Below, piece by piece: positions 52,901-64,000 of a DNA stretch of 64,000 nucleotides. The translations under genes were made by a program, and so were the position numbers. The first letter of the stretch is position 1; each line of letters begins with the position of its first letter. The stretch is taken from contig NC_029516.1 of assembly GCF_001577835.2 (NCBI RefSeq), forward strand, positions 52,884,186-52,948,185. Direction: 5' to 3'. The notes below the pieces were generated by a model. The model had not been told where the DNA came from. It saw nothing but the letters and a program-made list of their open reading frames with translations, and did not search any database. Origin of the DNA: Coturnix japonica (Eukaryota; Chordata; Aves; Galliformes; Phasianidae).

Positions 52901-55900
52901 CACTACTACAGAACATGAAACCAGTCATTCGTGGTTATAATCTACTGCATGTCTTCAAGTGCATCAACCCTTGAGAAACCTGCCCTCAAAGTATCCAAGT
53001 GTCAAGTTCACTAAGGCTGGCTCCTACCAGGATTTCCTGCTACCCCACAAATACATTTAAGAATGAGGATGTAGTCCACTAATTATAATCCAGATGTGTT
53101 TTTAATGAATTGCTCTAGCTATGAGCAAATGAGAAGTTTGCTTAGCCTCATTTTATGTCAGTCTATTCAAGAGCTCACCTACAGTAGAGGTACTGAGTAC
53201 TAATATGAATACCATAGCAAGATGGGCTTATTGACATTTCTTACCATCTGACTGCATGTCAGAGATCTAATTCTGACTGAAATCAACCAGCCCCAAATAT
53301 GAGCTTTCTTCTTATTTCAACTGCTTTCTACTATCCCAAAACAGTTGTCTACACAAAACTGACCTCTAGCTTGTAAGGAATAGTTTACCTGTTAGGACAG
53401 TAAAAAGCTACAATATTAGACTCCTCTGTAGTTCTCATAAAGGCTAATGAAAACAAAGTCAGTACTTACTCTCTGAGAATATGGCATTCCTGCATAATCT
53501 CTAGCAGGAAACTGCAGCTGGCCATAGGTGCCATTAGTTATTGAAGGTGACCCTCGGTAAGCATCAAAACCTGCTTAAAAAGTGATTATTCATTATTAAC
53601 CATTTAATTTACACAAGTTCAAAAAACGATAGTAATCTGAGCAATTAGAATGTGTATCAAATAATGCAGTCACACCTTCATTCCTCATTAAGAATTGTGA
53701 TCTCTGATTTCTGAAATGAGAGCACTCATTTTGCTGTTAGAAATGCACATGACATTTTACTATAATCATATTTATCCTCTTTAGTTATTAGACTAAGCAA
53801 CAAAGAGGACCTTAAATAATAAAGGGGACCTGCAAACAATTTAATACCATGCACTTGAAAATAAACCTTAACTGCTGGCAAGTTCAAACTACTTTTTGTT
53901 TTAAAAACACGCTCCTACAAGTTAGGAAGAAGTCTCAGCCCATTAACTGAAACAACCTGTATTTCACACTAAGCATGCTTCCACTTCAAAGTGAAGAGGC
54001 TGCCACTACCAGAAACTTTAAGTTAAGATAAGTAAGCAGAAACTTATCATGACATTCCAGCTAGCAGCAGCACTGTATAGACTAAACAATCCTCCTTTTA
54101 AAATCCTTCAGTTTCTTATTAATCCAGAAGGGTTCTCCATTACTGGAACCTCTTTCTTATCCCAGTTTCTGCTTGCAATATAAATAGTGTTGAACAAGTA
54201 GTATCATTATCATCTGAAAACACCTATCCAAAATGTTAGCAAGTGACAGAGGACAAGAAGAAAAAAAGCAAGGGAGGGAAGACATTTAGAAGAGTAGACA
54301 GTAATTTACTAATTGAACACTTAAATTTCCATAATTCAACTATGATAGTTCACATAACACCCAAAGCACAGGGACTAACAAAAGCCTCAAAATTTAAGCA
54401 AATTCATTCTATAGACAGACCCTAATTTATGCACATTGTTCTTAAAGTAGTTTGATGCTTCACATAGAACCTAAATTAAATACTATATATTAAAACAACA
54501 TTCCAGTATGTAACATAATATTTTTAAGGCAGTAGTAAACAAAGACATACCTTTGTATCCACCAGGGGAACGATATGAATTGGCCAGAGACCTTCCACCT
54601 CTAGCAGATCCTCTGACAGACCCACGACTGTTAAGGTAAGGCTGAGGGGGTCTGGGAATAACATTTGTCTGTGCTGGATAAAAGGCAAGGCTACCATTGC
54701 TCACAGAAACAGCTCCATCAGGTTGATAATTCACTGCTTAAAACAAAAGACATAGGTGAAAAACTTTTATAGCTGCAATAGCTTAACACATGTAGAAGCA
54801 AGTGCAGCATTAGGAAGTTAAGCAGATTAAGCTGCTCAGTGTATCCCACACTTGTTCTTTCCTTAATTTAAATAAGCAAGTTCTTTCCCTTTGTTGCATA
54901 GAATGTAATACTTGTTATGAAGTATATCGTAGACGTAGTCCAGGCTGACTGTAAGCCTCAAGTATTCAAGAATGTCAGTTCTGCCCTGTTAAAGTTTACT
55001 AGCAGCATCAGGAAAATAACCAGGTTAGAATAAAAACTACTACCACTCAACTGAACTGAAAATTTTCACTTAGTCTATACTGTTCTGCTAGCAGAAAGTC
55101 CTCAGTGTTCTACGATTAACTAGATCACACCTCAGTGTTGACATCCTTTAGTATGATGAAACAAATTCCTCTCATCTAGATAGCAATAAGACAACTATAG
55201 AGAACTGCAACTACAGTTGGGTTCCGCCTCTTGAGGAGATGCTCTTAGACACAGTATTAAGCAGTTTCATCTCAAGCAGCAGGTACTGTATCCAAGAATG
55301 TTTTTCACTCACAACATGGATAAGTGGTTAGCTTTAAATACAGACCTGCAGCCATGAATGGGTTCCATAAATCTATGCTCTAACTCAATCCAAAAACAGA
55401 TTAATATGGATCCAAGTAGATCATGTCTAATCTTTCTGAAGCTCCCGCAGAGCCACTGCACAAAAACAATCAGATATGGTGTTTCACCTGAAAGCTGTGC
55501 AGACTGCTGCTGATCACCTCCTGTAGTCTGATGAGAAGGAAAATTTGAGCTAAACAAGGTTTCCTAACTGCTGCACTTACTGTTCTTTGGAGTTCTTAAC
55601 CTTAGAACATCTGACTGACTTCACGCTACCAGCCTCAAACAATTCCTGTGAACAATATTCTGGCCGAAAAAAACAAAAACCCTAAGTGACCCTGAGTCAC
55701 TGATTAGATAACTTGAAATCCAGATTCCTATGTGTCATCTCACCCGGGAAACTGCACCAGGCAAATTTAGTGCCTCATTTCATTACAAATCCTTAGCGTC
55801 AGCTCCATATAGTCATCTGGTGTCAGCATCTGAATGTCAAGCAGATCAGTTTTGTTCAATAAAGGCAGCTCAGGACTCTACTTATCACAAGTACTGTCAA

Positions 55901-58900
55901 CTAGATTACAGCTGATATAACCCTGATGTTAACAGTTGCTACATAAAAACTTCAGTGGTTAGGAATTCTACTGACTTAAACTGAATGTACTCGCAGTACG
56001 TTAACAAATGTATATCTGAAGCACTTTTACCCAAGGAGCTTTTATAACCTGAGGAATTTTAAGGACTGCTTGGAAATGCAGACAAGTACAGTTCTCACCT
56101 GAAGACAGAGATTCTTGTGAAAGAGATGTTTGTTCTGCAACATGAGAAGACTGCAGCTGGCTCTGAGGAAGAGTCTGTGTACTTGCTGTAGAGAAACTCT
56201 GGTTATATCCTGCTGAATATGAAGAATCCTCCTTAACTTCCTGGTCTTTACGTGGAGGCAGAGGTGCATTCACTTTAAATACCTGTAACAGTTCAAAAGC
56301 ATGCTTAACACTACCAGCTAAAGTCTCTGCCAAATGCCACCATCCTGCTACACTAACTGTAGATTAAATCACAGTGTCTTGATCAGTTCCTAGAACACCA
56401 GTCATTTCATAGAAAGAATTGAGATCACAGCATTGGTGTTTCAACTCATCCTTTGACCTCACAGTAAGTTTGCTGAAGGTAGTCTTGCATACTTTGCAAT
56501 TCTACTTTGCAATTTGCCAAATTGCCAAAAAGTAGCAGCTTGACTGAACACAGCAGCAGCTCCCATTGAGTAAGCTAGTTTGCTTCCAGTTGAAATGTTA
56601 CAATAATGGAATCTTCAGATTACACGGCTCTCTGGTAACACAAAGACAAAAAACAGCATAGACCAGTTCAGTGATTTGTTTTTCTTTCCAGTTGAACTCC
56701 AAGTCATTTTCCATCCATGCTAAAAGGCTAAACAATGAACAGTGAAAACCCAGTCAAGAATTCCAGTTGCCCTAAAGCATATCCACTTACGAGCAAGTGG
56801 TTCTGCTACTGCTGTAGTTTTCTTTCTAAAAGAGAAGCAAGGATGTCATACGGCCAAGATGTCAGCATGCTAGACTACTTGTAGCAAGCAGTCTTTCATC
56901 AGTGAGGGTCTTGAGTGGAATTCTAATGGGGTTATACTGCCTTTAATCCCCCATGAGAGCAATGGCAGCAATAGCATATTCAGATGTTTAAGGGTATGTA
57001 ATCAACTGTGGCTTTCTTATTGTCTCATTACTGCATCACTTTGCTAAGGAAGTATCTGAATCCTGTCTATCTACTGAAATCCAATAGCTATTACTGGACC
57101 AGTCCCCCAGTATGACTTCAGTTCTTCAATCATAGCATGCTGTTTTGACTTTTTTTTTAAACTCCAATGAATAATATTAAAATTAAGCTAATCTACTATG
57201 TAATACAACCAGTTTAAAACAACTTCCCCCACCTCCACTTGTGGTATACTATTGGAATCATTTCTACTAATACGGCAAGCCAAGAAAGAAACATTACGGT
57301 AGTGATTTACTAAAGAACAAACCAAGATGTAAGGTGTTTTAGCTGTACCTATAGTTCTTGTGCTTTGAAAAGCTATTAATCTCTTCTTCCCTCCACCAAT
57401 TCTACTACATAACTGTCCAGAAAGTTGTAGAACTGCACAGGTACACTTGTTGAAATGGAAAATTGCCTTTGGAAAGTCTCAGGTGATCACCTCCTAAGTT
57501 TGCTTTTGAGCAAGAACGTTAACTGAAAATTTCTACCATCTTCTGAAAAACGGATCAGAGGGATAGATGTGCCTAAGTACAGAGAAAGAAGCGTTAAGCC
57601 CTAAATAGAGATCCCTGAAAGGGCTTACATCCCAAATTGCTGGACAGTAGCAGTGTTAGCAGTGTTTGTGACATTACTAATGAGAGATGCTCAGGTTATG
57701 TTTGCAACAAGTACTGCTCAATCTGTGGACTGCTCCAGATACCTCATTAGGGATGGATAGGGAGATAGTTTGACGGTTATGAAGGACATTTTTTCCATGA
57801 TTCCAGTGGACTGAGTTTTACCCTGCTAATGCAAACAGTTTAAAAAGCAGCAAGGCAGACTTAAGCTTCAGAAAGCTTCATGGTACCAATAAGGATTCCA
57901 TCTCTCTCCTTCACAGTCTTTGACATCCATGCATACAGTACAATCAACTCTACCTTGGGGAGTAGGCAGAAGTTGGTCAATTTAACAACTGACTTCTTAG
58001 TTCCTTGAGGATACTAAGATAGTCCAGTCATTGATGAAACAGTTCTACTCTAGATTTTAAGCATGAAAGCATCAAAATGATCTATCAAGTTCCATATTAC
58101 ATCAAGAGGAGGCCAGCTTCCCCTGCATTAGGATTAAGTTATGAGCATGCTTCTCAATGATTAGTACACACACTTACAGTCTGCATAGCTTGAAAGGGAG
58201 CTGCTGTTATTGTGACAGAACTGCTGCTTACTGGAGGAGACTGAAAGCTTTGCCCTTGTGGTACTGGTGTTATGGAGGCGCTTGAAGTTGGCAACGGTGA
58301 CTGTGGCTCACTTGGGACAGGAACAGTTGCCTGAGGGAAAGAATATAAATGTAACAAGAGGTCACTTGATAGCTATCAGGCAGTAACAGAAGCAGTTAAA
58401 TTGTTCTAAAGCCCAGACTGACAGAAGTCAGCAGTTTCTACAGGATGACATTTGGACATAGTAAAGCTACAAAATAGCTTTTGCTTACAATTTCAAATCT
58501 TGCTGTGCATCCTCAGCAATCAGTATTTCTATCACACTCTCTGCTGATGAAGTGAAATGCGCCTATGAGCTACTATACATACCACTCATTGTATGAATTT
58601 CACAATAAAGAGGCTTAGGTACTTTTATCCAACACTAAGGAAACATGGAATGCTCAGTCCAGTTGGTTGGAAGATGATTCTCTGGTTGGAATTAAAAATA
58701 ATTTATCCTTTCCAAAGGAACCCAGGTTTGTATCTCTGCCTCCCTCCAGCTTATAGTTCAGATTAGAAACAGTGCTGAGTTTTCCAAAGTACTAACCAAA
58801 ATTAAAACTCATCAGTGCAGAGTGGCTAAACTAAGCATTTATTTAGAATATCAATAGACTCCACAAATCAGAAATCAAAAGGAATAAGTCTAATCTACAC

Positions 58901-61900
58901 ATATCTGACTTGTATTACCCTTTTCAGTAACATTTCTAAACCGTTTGCAATAGCTCACCTGGGCAACTTCAATCTTTTTAGGTATCAGTGGCTCAGAAAT
59001 ATGTGGACTTGTCTGATACAGTGGCTGGGAAGCATACTTCTCAGTCTCTTGAGACAGTGATGCTGATGCCTGGAAGAAGCCATACACTGACACTATTACA
59101 AGCGCTACAGAAAGTAAAAGGTTCTGCATGAACCACTCAATACCAGCACGTAAGTTGAAACAGGTAGATTTTGAAAGATCAGGATAAACAATAAGTCTGA
59201 AGTGCACTAAACAGTTACCTTAACCAAAAGTCATAAGCAATTAGCTTTAAGGACTCAGACAATATATTCTGTACAACTAGCCCTGCAAAGTCAGGTAATT
59301 CCAAGAACTTTGCTGTGAGGAACTGCAACAACTAAAAGTAACATCAGTGCCAAATGGAAAACTGTCTGATGTTAAGCATCTAATAGACTTACAAGGCTTC
59401 AGAGAAACAAACATTGCCAGGTGCCTTAACTAGAGAACGCACATATTTTGTAAACTCACACTTGCAATACTAAGTTTAGGAATTGCTTATACTTAGATAC
59501 ACAGCATAAAGATGAAGGCTACCAAGTCTTGTTCTTGCCACATCATCACAGGTGCAAACAGAACTGCATTTCCATAACAGAACAGTATGCTCTTTACTAT
59601 GAAGTATATTCCCCAGTCATGCTGAGACCAAAAGAATCTTACTACTGCTTTATAGTCCTCTTGCTTCTCATGGATGAAGAAAGCCATAACACTTCAAAGT
59701 TCAGCAACTAGAGATGGGCTAGGCACAAGAAACCCTAATTGCAAATACTACATAAGCAAAAACAGAGCATTCTCCTAAAAATTAGATGTTTGGCATAGTA
59801 CAAGTTTTCTTGATTCACGTTAAATGAAGATAATTAAGTGTAAGAAATTTTATTGCAATGTAAAAGATAGTGTCAAGAACCAGGCTAAAACCACTGATTC
59901 AAGAGGTAGAAGACAAAGAATTACAGCTTACAGTCTGCTACTGCATGACAACATCCACCCTAATTTATGGATCTTCCAAAGTTAGAGAGGGTTTGAACGA
60001 AACAGAACTCTGCAAGAATGTGCCACACTTCCAAGCCAGCATTTTCCTTTCTACACTTTTCCCATTTCAACAGGCATACTATTCACTTTGTATTTGTGTG
60101 TTATCAGGAATGCTTTTCCAATGATATTTACATAATCCACAATGCACTACTTCTGTCACCTGCGCTCAGACAGTGTATAGTTAAATATAGTTTATGGAGG
60201 AGAGGTCCCACCACAGATTTCTGCTAAGGGTGGCCATCACAGACCTTCAAATACCAGTGAACACCAGAGAACATTACCTGTGCTGCCTGTGGTGTTACCA
60301 AGTCCTCAGTTTCAGAGCCAGAAAGTGTCTGTTCAGCAGATGCTAGGGAAGTACTAGAACCATGCAGCGTCATGGATGATTCAGTAGCCTTGCAAGAACA
60401 GAAAACAGGATTACGGAAGACTACCTTGAATACTTGATTGTCCCTGAAACTCATTCTAAGCATTTACAAATCAATCTCAGAATGATGCAGAACTTGAAGT
60501 ATTCTGACCAGTAAGTCAAAGCTTTTTCTTTTTTAAATTAAGAGTTATTACTTGTAGTAAGTAAACCTATTTAAAAGCCAAAGTAGTTAATAGTTAAGGT
60601 ACACACAAGCACATTAAGCGAACTTAAGGTTCACCTAACAACAGCAGAAGCTGCATCTTAAGTGTAATTAAGAATCTCAAAGATTAAGACATTCATGATC
60701 TAGAAATGCAGTACTTTCTCCTGCACACCACTATGACCTGAAACTATCAGTTAAACTTTTGAACATGCCTTCAGCATATTACTTTACTCCAATAAAATTA
60801 ACATTTCTTCCTGCATTTGCTTTATGATAAGTAACAAGAGCAGCAAACGTTGACAGATTTCTCTCTCAAGATAGTAAACTGAATTTATATTACACTGGTT
60901 ATAAAGCCAATGTTATATTATTTCTTGGCTACTGCTTTGCCTTCTCAAGATGGCCCTAGCATCAACTTACTCGCAGGGGTTGTTGAAGAAAATCACTATG
61001 ACTTGGCAGTTTCTGTTCTTTTGAAGCTGTAAAAGAACATGAGTTAAGCAACAGTTTTTAATTAAAAAATCCAAATTAATAAAAAATCAAGACCAATTAA
61101 GTATTTAACAAACTGGGTAATGTTTTATAGCCTAAGAACCACCTAAATGATTTCTTATGGCCAATTATACTTGCAAAACAAGCTTTATATAGCTAGTTAA
61201 CTACTCTTGCTCCTGAGCTCACTCATGGTATCTATATACCACACCTAGACAAAAATCTAGTATACTGACAGCATGCCTACTCCACACCTGAATTTAGATG
61301 AATATGCAAGTTAGTGATCATACAAGCATTCCATTTCTAGGAGTTTAAGCCACATCCAGCAACTGTTTAAGAAGTTAAATGGTTTGAGCTGCTCTGACAG
61401 ACACTGGGGCTGTCTTCCCCACTAGGTGTACTGATAGCCAAGCAAACCCTGCTGGGTTTTGCCACAGCTTACACAGGTTATGCTTACAACATTACCTACC
61501 TACAGGGCTACTTGCTGGAGTAACTGAAGGTGGTTGAGATGAACCAATGGCACTTGGTGAAGCTTTATCAAAATCCAGAATGGATTCCTTTTGGAGAAAA
61601 AATGACCATTAGTTGGTAGAAAACTAGATTCCGCATACAATTGAAACATTCATTTGACAAGTTGCTGTTAACTAAGAGCTAGATCCATTCATTCAATGCA
61701 AACATGCACGGTCAGCACTGTGTTTTTCCTAACCTAGTATGCATTGGATCTGCTACAGCAGCAGAGCAAAAAACATACTTGCATGAAGTTATAAGTCCCT
61801 TGTATCTGAGTCATCAAATCCTGAAGCTTTTCCCTTCTCAGTACCGGATCCTTTGGAAGAGTTGAAGTAGAGCAAAATTCTGCAGCTGGCTGATGTACAG

Positions 61901-61910
61901 ATTTAGGCAC
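49387..61910 (-). CDS. CAPRIN2: caprin-2, 3' part (12 exons in window), incomplete at 5' end
   Basis: CAPRIN2 is a cytoplasmic RNA-granule protein linked to mRNA regulation, canonical Wnt signalling and erythroid differentiation. The exons here code about 596 residues. In order they give the caprin motif DPVLRREKLQDLMTQIQG (CAPRIN1 has DPLVRRQRVQDLMAQMQG); YASQPLYQTSP and APFQAMQTVFKVNAPLPP, both shared with CAPRIN1; an RG-rich stretch (NSRGSVRGSARGGR); and a C-terminal C1q-like domain that CAPRIN1 lacks. That domain identifies CAPRIN2. The N-terminal coiled-coil homology region lies beyond 64000. Phases agree across all joins if the 33-nt exon is included or skipped. Gene order and orientation match human 12p11. 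Confidence 0.95.
51371..51437 (-). CDS. CAPRIN2: CAPRIN2 exon, 67 nt
   Basis: Codes DVNYQQCYKRGGIASGPRAN then SR, plus one base. Human has DNFQQCYKRGGTSGGPRANSR, and CAPRIN1 a related GYQQNFKRG. Acceptor TTTAG|GAT; donor AGAG|GTAAGG. The intron upstream (51438-53469) contains nothing recognised. Confidence 0.95.
53470..53570 (-). CDS. CAPRIN2: CAPRIN2 exon, 101 nt
   Basis: Codes FDAYRGSPSITNGTYGQLQF to GMPYSQR; human reads FDTYRGLPSISNGNYSQLQF. The acceptor is AAGCAG, so the exon can also begin at 53573 with an extra alanine. Donor AGA|GTAAGT. The intron upstream (53571-54550) shows no feature. Confidence 0.95.
54551..54736 (-). CDS. CAPRIN2: CAPRIN2 exon, RG-rich segment
   Basis: Codes (A)VNYQPDGAVSVSNGSLAFY to SYRSPGGYK, including FYPAQTNVIPRPPQPYLNSR and arginine-glycine pairs likely to be methylated or bind RNA by analogy with CAPRIN1. 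The acceptor is AAGCAG, with starts at 54736 or 54733 differing by one alanine. Donor AAAG|GTATGT. The intron upstream runs from 54737. Confidence 0.94.
55488..55520 (-). CDS. CAPRIN2: candidate CAPRIN2 microexon, 33 nt
   Basis: Thirty-three bases with phase 1 at both ends, preceded by a pyrimidine-rich acceptor (TTTTCCTTCTCATCAGACTACAG has its AG at 55521-55522) and followed by TCAG|GTGAAA. It would insert 11 residues, GGDQQQSAQLS, between the neighbouring exons without shifting the frame. An upstream AG at 55550 would give 62 bases and break the frame. I do not recall this peptide from human CAPRIN2, so it may be an optional or bird-specific exon. Confidence 0.5.
56099..56282 (-). CDS. CAPRIN2: CAPRIN2 exon, 184 nt
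   Basis: Codes VFKVNAPLPPRKDQEVKEDS to SLSQESLSS plus one base. VFKVNAPLPP corresponds to CAPRIN1 VFNMNAPVPP, and GYNQSFSTAS to SYNQSFSSQ. Acceptor TTACAG|GTA; donor TCAG|GTGAGA. The intron upstream (56283-58177) is featureless unique DNA. Confidence 0.95.
58178..58330 (-). CDS. CAPRIN2: CAPRIN2 exon, 153 nt, phase 0-0
   Basis: Fifty-one codons, ATVPVPSEPQSPLPTSSASI to ITAAPFQAMQT. The end matches CAPRIN1 NAAPFQSMQT. Rich in serine and proline, probably disordered. Acceptor CCTCAG|GCA; donor ACT|GTAAGT. The intron upstream (58331-58958) is plain. Confidence 0.95.
58959..59069 (-). CDS. CAPRIN2: CAPRIN2 exon, 111 nt, phase 0-0
   Basis: Thirty-seven codons, ASASLSQETEKYASQPLYQT to KKIEVAQ. 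YASQPLYQ is shared with CAPRIN1 (YTASQPLYQPSH). Acceptor TTCCAG|GCA; donor CAG|GTGAGC. The intron upstream (59070-60277) is plain. Confidence 0.94.
60278..60388 (-). CDS. CAPRIN2: CAPRIN2 exon, 111 nt, phase 0-0
   Basis: Thirty-seven codons, ATESSMTLHGSSTSLASAEQ to VTPQAAQ; serine/threonine-rich and disordered. Acceptor TGCAAG|GCT; donor CAG|GTAATG. The intron upstream (60389-60970) is plain. I cannot point to a firm human match, so this rests on phase, splice sites and position. Confidence 0.85.
60971..61026 (-). CDS. CAPRIN2: CAPRIN2 exon, 56 nt
   Basis: Completes an alanine codon, then SKEQKLPSHSDFLQQPLR; the join with the previous exon gives VASKEQ, as in human. Acceptor TTACAG|CTTC; donor CGA|GTAAGT. 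The intron upstream (61027-61499) is plain. Confidence 0.92.
61500..61587 (-). CDS. CAPRIN2: CAPRIN2 exon, 88 nt
   Basis: Codes ESILDFDKASPSAIGSSQPP to TPASSPV plus one base. ESILDFD corresponds to CAPRIN1 DSMLDFE. Acceptor AAAAG|GAAT; donor GTAG|GTAGGT. The intron upstream (61588-61778) is short. Confidence 0.94.
61779..61910 (-). CDS. CAPRIN2: CAPRIN2 exon, caprin homology motif
   Basis: Forty-four codons, VPKSVHQPAAEFCSTSTLPK, then DPVLRREKLQDLMTQIQG and TYNFMQ, the strongest caprin-family match in the window (CAPRIN1 DPLVRRQRVQDLMAQMQG, PYNFIQ). Acceptor TTGTAG|GTG; donor CAA|GTATGT. Confidence 0.96.
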
Positions 61911-64000
61911 CTACAAAGGAAAAAAGATTATATTTAACACCGAAAACAAGGCAAGCTGCTTCACCCAATATACTTCCAGAGTAAGCTATAAATACTGGAT
62001 ACCACAGGCCAAGAAATTCTGTTTTTCATGTTTCCTCATTCAAGTTCCCACTTTAGAAAAAAAAATAAAAATCGGCTGTTATCAGAACTAGTTAAGCCAT
62101 AGAATTCACTTGAATTGATCTCTTACAACTATGTACATTCAAGCTGAGGGCCAGAATAACCTTAAAATCAGAACTGTGTCACTCAAAACTTAACATACTT
62201 CCTTCTAGCAAAACACATGCCACTAAGTACAGATCTTTTACTGGGATGGCATTTTCAGACATTCTGAAGAAACTGCTCCTAAGAGATGTACTGCAGCAAG
62301 CAGGTTATCCATGATCAGTCCTCTCTGCTTTCAGAGCTATGTGCTCGCAATGTAACAGCTCCAGCAGAAAGTATTTTATTATACTCTGAAGATCAGCATG
62401 AAAAATATACCTGTTCCCCCCGCCTAACTTTTTGTAGCTCAACAATGACTTCCACAGAGCATTATTACTCCTTGTTTCAGATGGTCTCCTAGTTGTTCTA
62501 CTATACTGGTTTTCACTTTGCTTTGAGAAATAAAAGTATTTCATCAAAATACAGAACACTTTCACACAGCACCAATTCTTGTCTTTCCAGCAGATTACTA
62601 CTGGATTACTTCTGTATAAGGGCATAATTGAGTATTTACATTAAGTCATTAGAAAAATACATGGCAGAAGAGCACACGACGTTTTTAATCATCACACTAG
62701 ATTCAATAGAAATTAAAGTGCCATCGACTAATTCTAGGTTTTGAAGACTTGTCCTATCTGAAAACTGCATTTGCAGAAGGTTCAATAACATGCACAAAGA
62801 AGCCTAGAGGGTTCAGTGAGCTTCACAAAGCACAACCCATGTATGTGCAGCACTGCATTAACACTGTGTGAGTCCATTTTAGTACATGGCCCACACAGTA
62901 ACTAATTCTTGAGCTGTGAGAAGTTCTATTTTACTCTAGAGTAAGTGTGGTACCTTTGTACTATTCATCTTAATTAGGAATTCAGATGCACAAGCAACAG
63001 CTTTTACTACTGACTTTATGCAAGTTTTTACTGTTCTCATTTCCAAAAACACAAACCTATTAAGGATCCAACTCAAAAGTTACAGATGAATAAAACTAAA
63101 TCTGGGCAAGTTATCAGTTAAGTAGGAATCACAACCTGCTCCTCCATCCCTTACAAAGGCTTCATCTTAAAACACTTGCTGTCATGTTACCCTCTTCCTC
63201 CTTAGTAAAATTCACTATGACAAGTACACTACTATACATTTCTACATATTTGCAAACAGGTAACAGGTTGTTTTTGGTTTTTTTTGCCTTTAAGTACCTA
63301 ACCAGGTAAACTTGACAGTGTCTGAAGCCATGTAGGTAATGATCAGTCTTAAGTTCAGACAGTCTTAAGTTCAACTTGCATATTAAACAAGTGAAGACTG
63401 CCTCAAAACAGGGAAGCCAAAAAGACTGCATTGTTTCACTCCTGGTTGTTGAAGACTATAAAATCCTGCCAGCTTCTGCAATCTGTTAGGTCTGCTACTT
63501 TGCCCGGTACCTTGAGGTCATACTTGATCCTTGTGAATTGATTCCAACTAGGAATATACTACAGCAATACAGTTCTCAGCAGTACATTGTTTTAACTAGA
63601 AGAACATCTTGATAAAAGATGCTTTGAAAAGGAAGTACCTTACTTAAAGCTTTATGTTTAAAGCTGAGAGGGTTCCCTAGTGAACAGTAAGATGCTGTGT
63701 CAAGTTATATTTATGAAGAATAATGGTTTAAAAGACCTACACATCCACTCACTCAGTCCACCTTCTTAAGTAGGGCGCCTTAGGGTACAAAGATTAACTT
63801 AATAAGCATACTTCAAAGCCTCAAAACCTAGCAGTTCATGAGAAAACTTCAGAGCTCTAACATGGAATAAGAAAAGGTTAGATGTCAGCTCCAGAACAGA
63901 AGTTACACAAGCCTTTTATCTACCATACACAAGGTCATTTTATTTCTTCCAGGGAAACAAGTGGATTTCACATAGCATTGCCTCCCCTGCTTTTCTTATA
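61911..64000 (-). other. CAPRIN2: CAPRIN2 intron, no exon recognised
   Basis: The 5' exons of CAPRIN2 should continue here or beyond. I found no segment with matching phase, both splice sites and caprin similarity. Weak candidates near 62402-62450 and 63440-63500 were rejected. No repeat was recognised. Confidence 0.55.

Noticed and set aside
62402-62450. Possible CAPRIN2 exon reading VIVELQKVRRGEQ before a CAG|GTATAT donor
   Set aside because: Phase fits the next exon, but there is no pyrimidine tract or good acceptor and an in-frame stop lies just upstream.
63440-63500. Possible CAPRIN2 exon after CTAACAG reading LQKLAGFYSLQQPG
   Set aside because: No caprin similarity that I can recall, a weak acceptor, and an uncertain donor and phase.

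Overview
The window is nuclear DNA from a bird, most likely a galliform (chicken and relatives). Three things point that way. The coding exons translate to close orthologues of human IPO8 and CAPRIN2. The dispersed repeats are almost all CR1 LINE fragments with the avian-type 3' end. A broken Galluhop (Mariner1_GG-type) mariner lies between the two genes. The IPO8-CAPRIN2 neighbourhood matches human 12p11. I saw no bacterial operon, CRISPR array, tRNA, rRNA, retroviral or other virus-derived element.

Layout, with both genes on the minus strand: (1) 1-7461, no coding exon; IPO8 3' UTR and downstream DNA. (2) 7462-45985, the complete IPO8 coding region in 25 exons. All exon phases join and give 3135 nt, or 1044 residues plus stop, close to human IPO8 at about 1037. 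Introns carry CR1 fragments and one long (AAAAAG)n microsatellite. (3) 45455-46330, a CpG-rich promoter and first-exon island. (4) 46330-49050, intergenic DNA with the Galluhop fragment and an unexplained exon-like open frame. (5) 49057-61910, the 3' part of CAPRIN2: 12 exons (one a proposed 33-nt microexon) coding about 596 residues and ending in a C1q domain, with a short 3' UTR and an AATAAA signal. The CAPRIN2 5' exons lie beyond 64000.

IPO8 is a nuclear import receptor of the importin-beta family. CAPRIN2 is an RNA-granule protein with a C-terminal C1q-like domain. Nothing in the sequence says they work together; they are syntenic neighbours in the same orientation, with about 3 kb between the CAPRIN2 poly(A) signal and the IPO8 start.

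No wholly new biological system is visible. The more interesting points are a probable GC-AG intron in IPO8; three CAPRIN2 acceptors of NAGNAG type, each able to add or drop one alanine; a candidate 33-nt CAPRIN2 microexon; an open in-frame extension upstream of the IPO8 start; and two exon-like open stretches with no gene assigned (47172-47549 minus, 43676-43969 plus). Exon boundaries were set by eye from splice signals, phase continuity and remembered human IPO8, IPO7, CAPRIN1 and CAPRIN2 proteins. No alignment was run.
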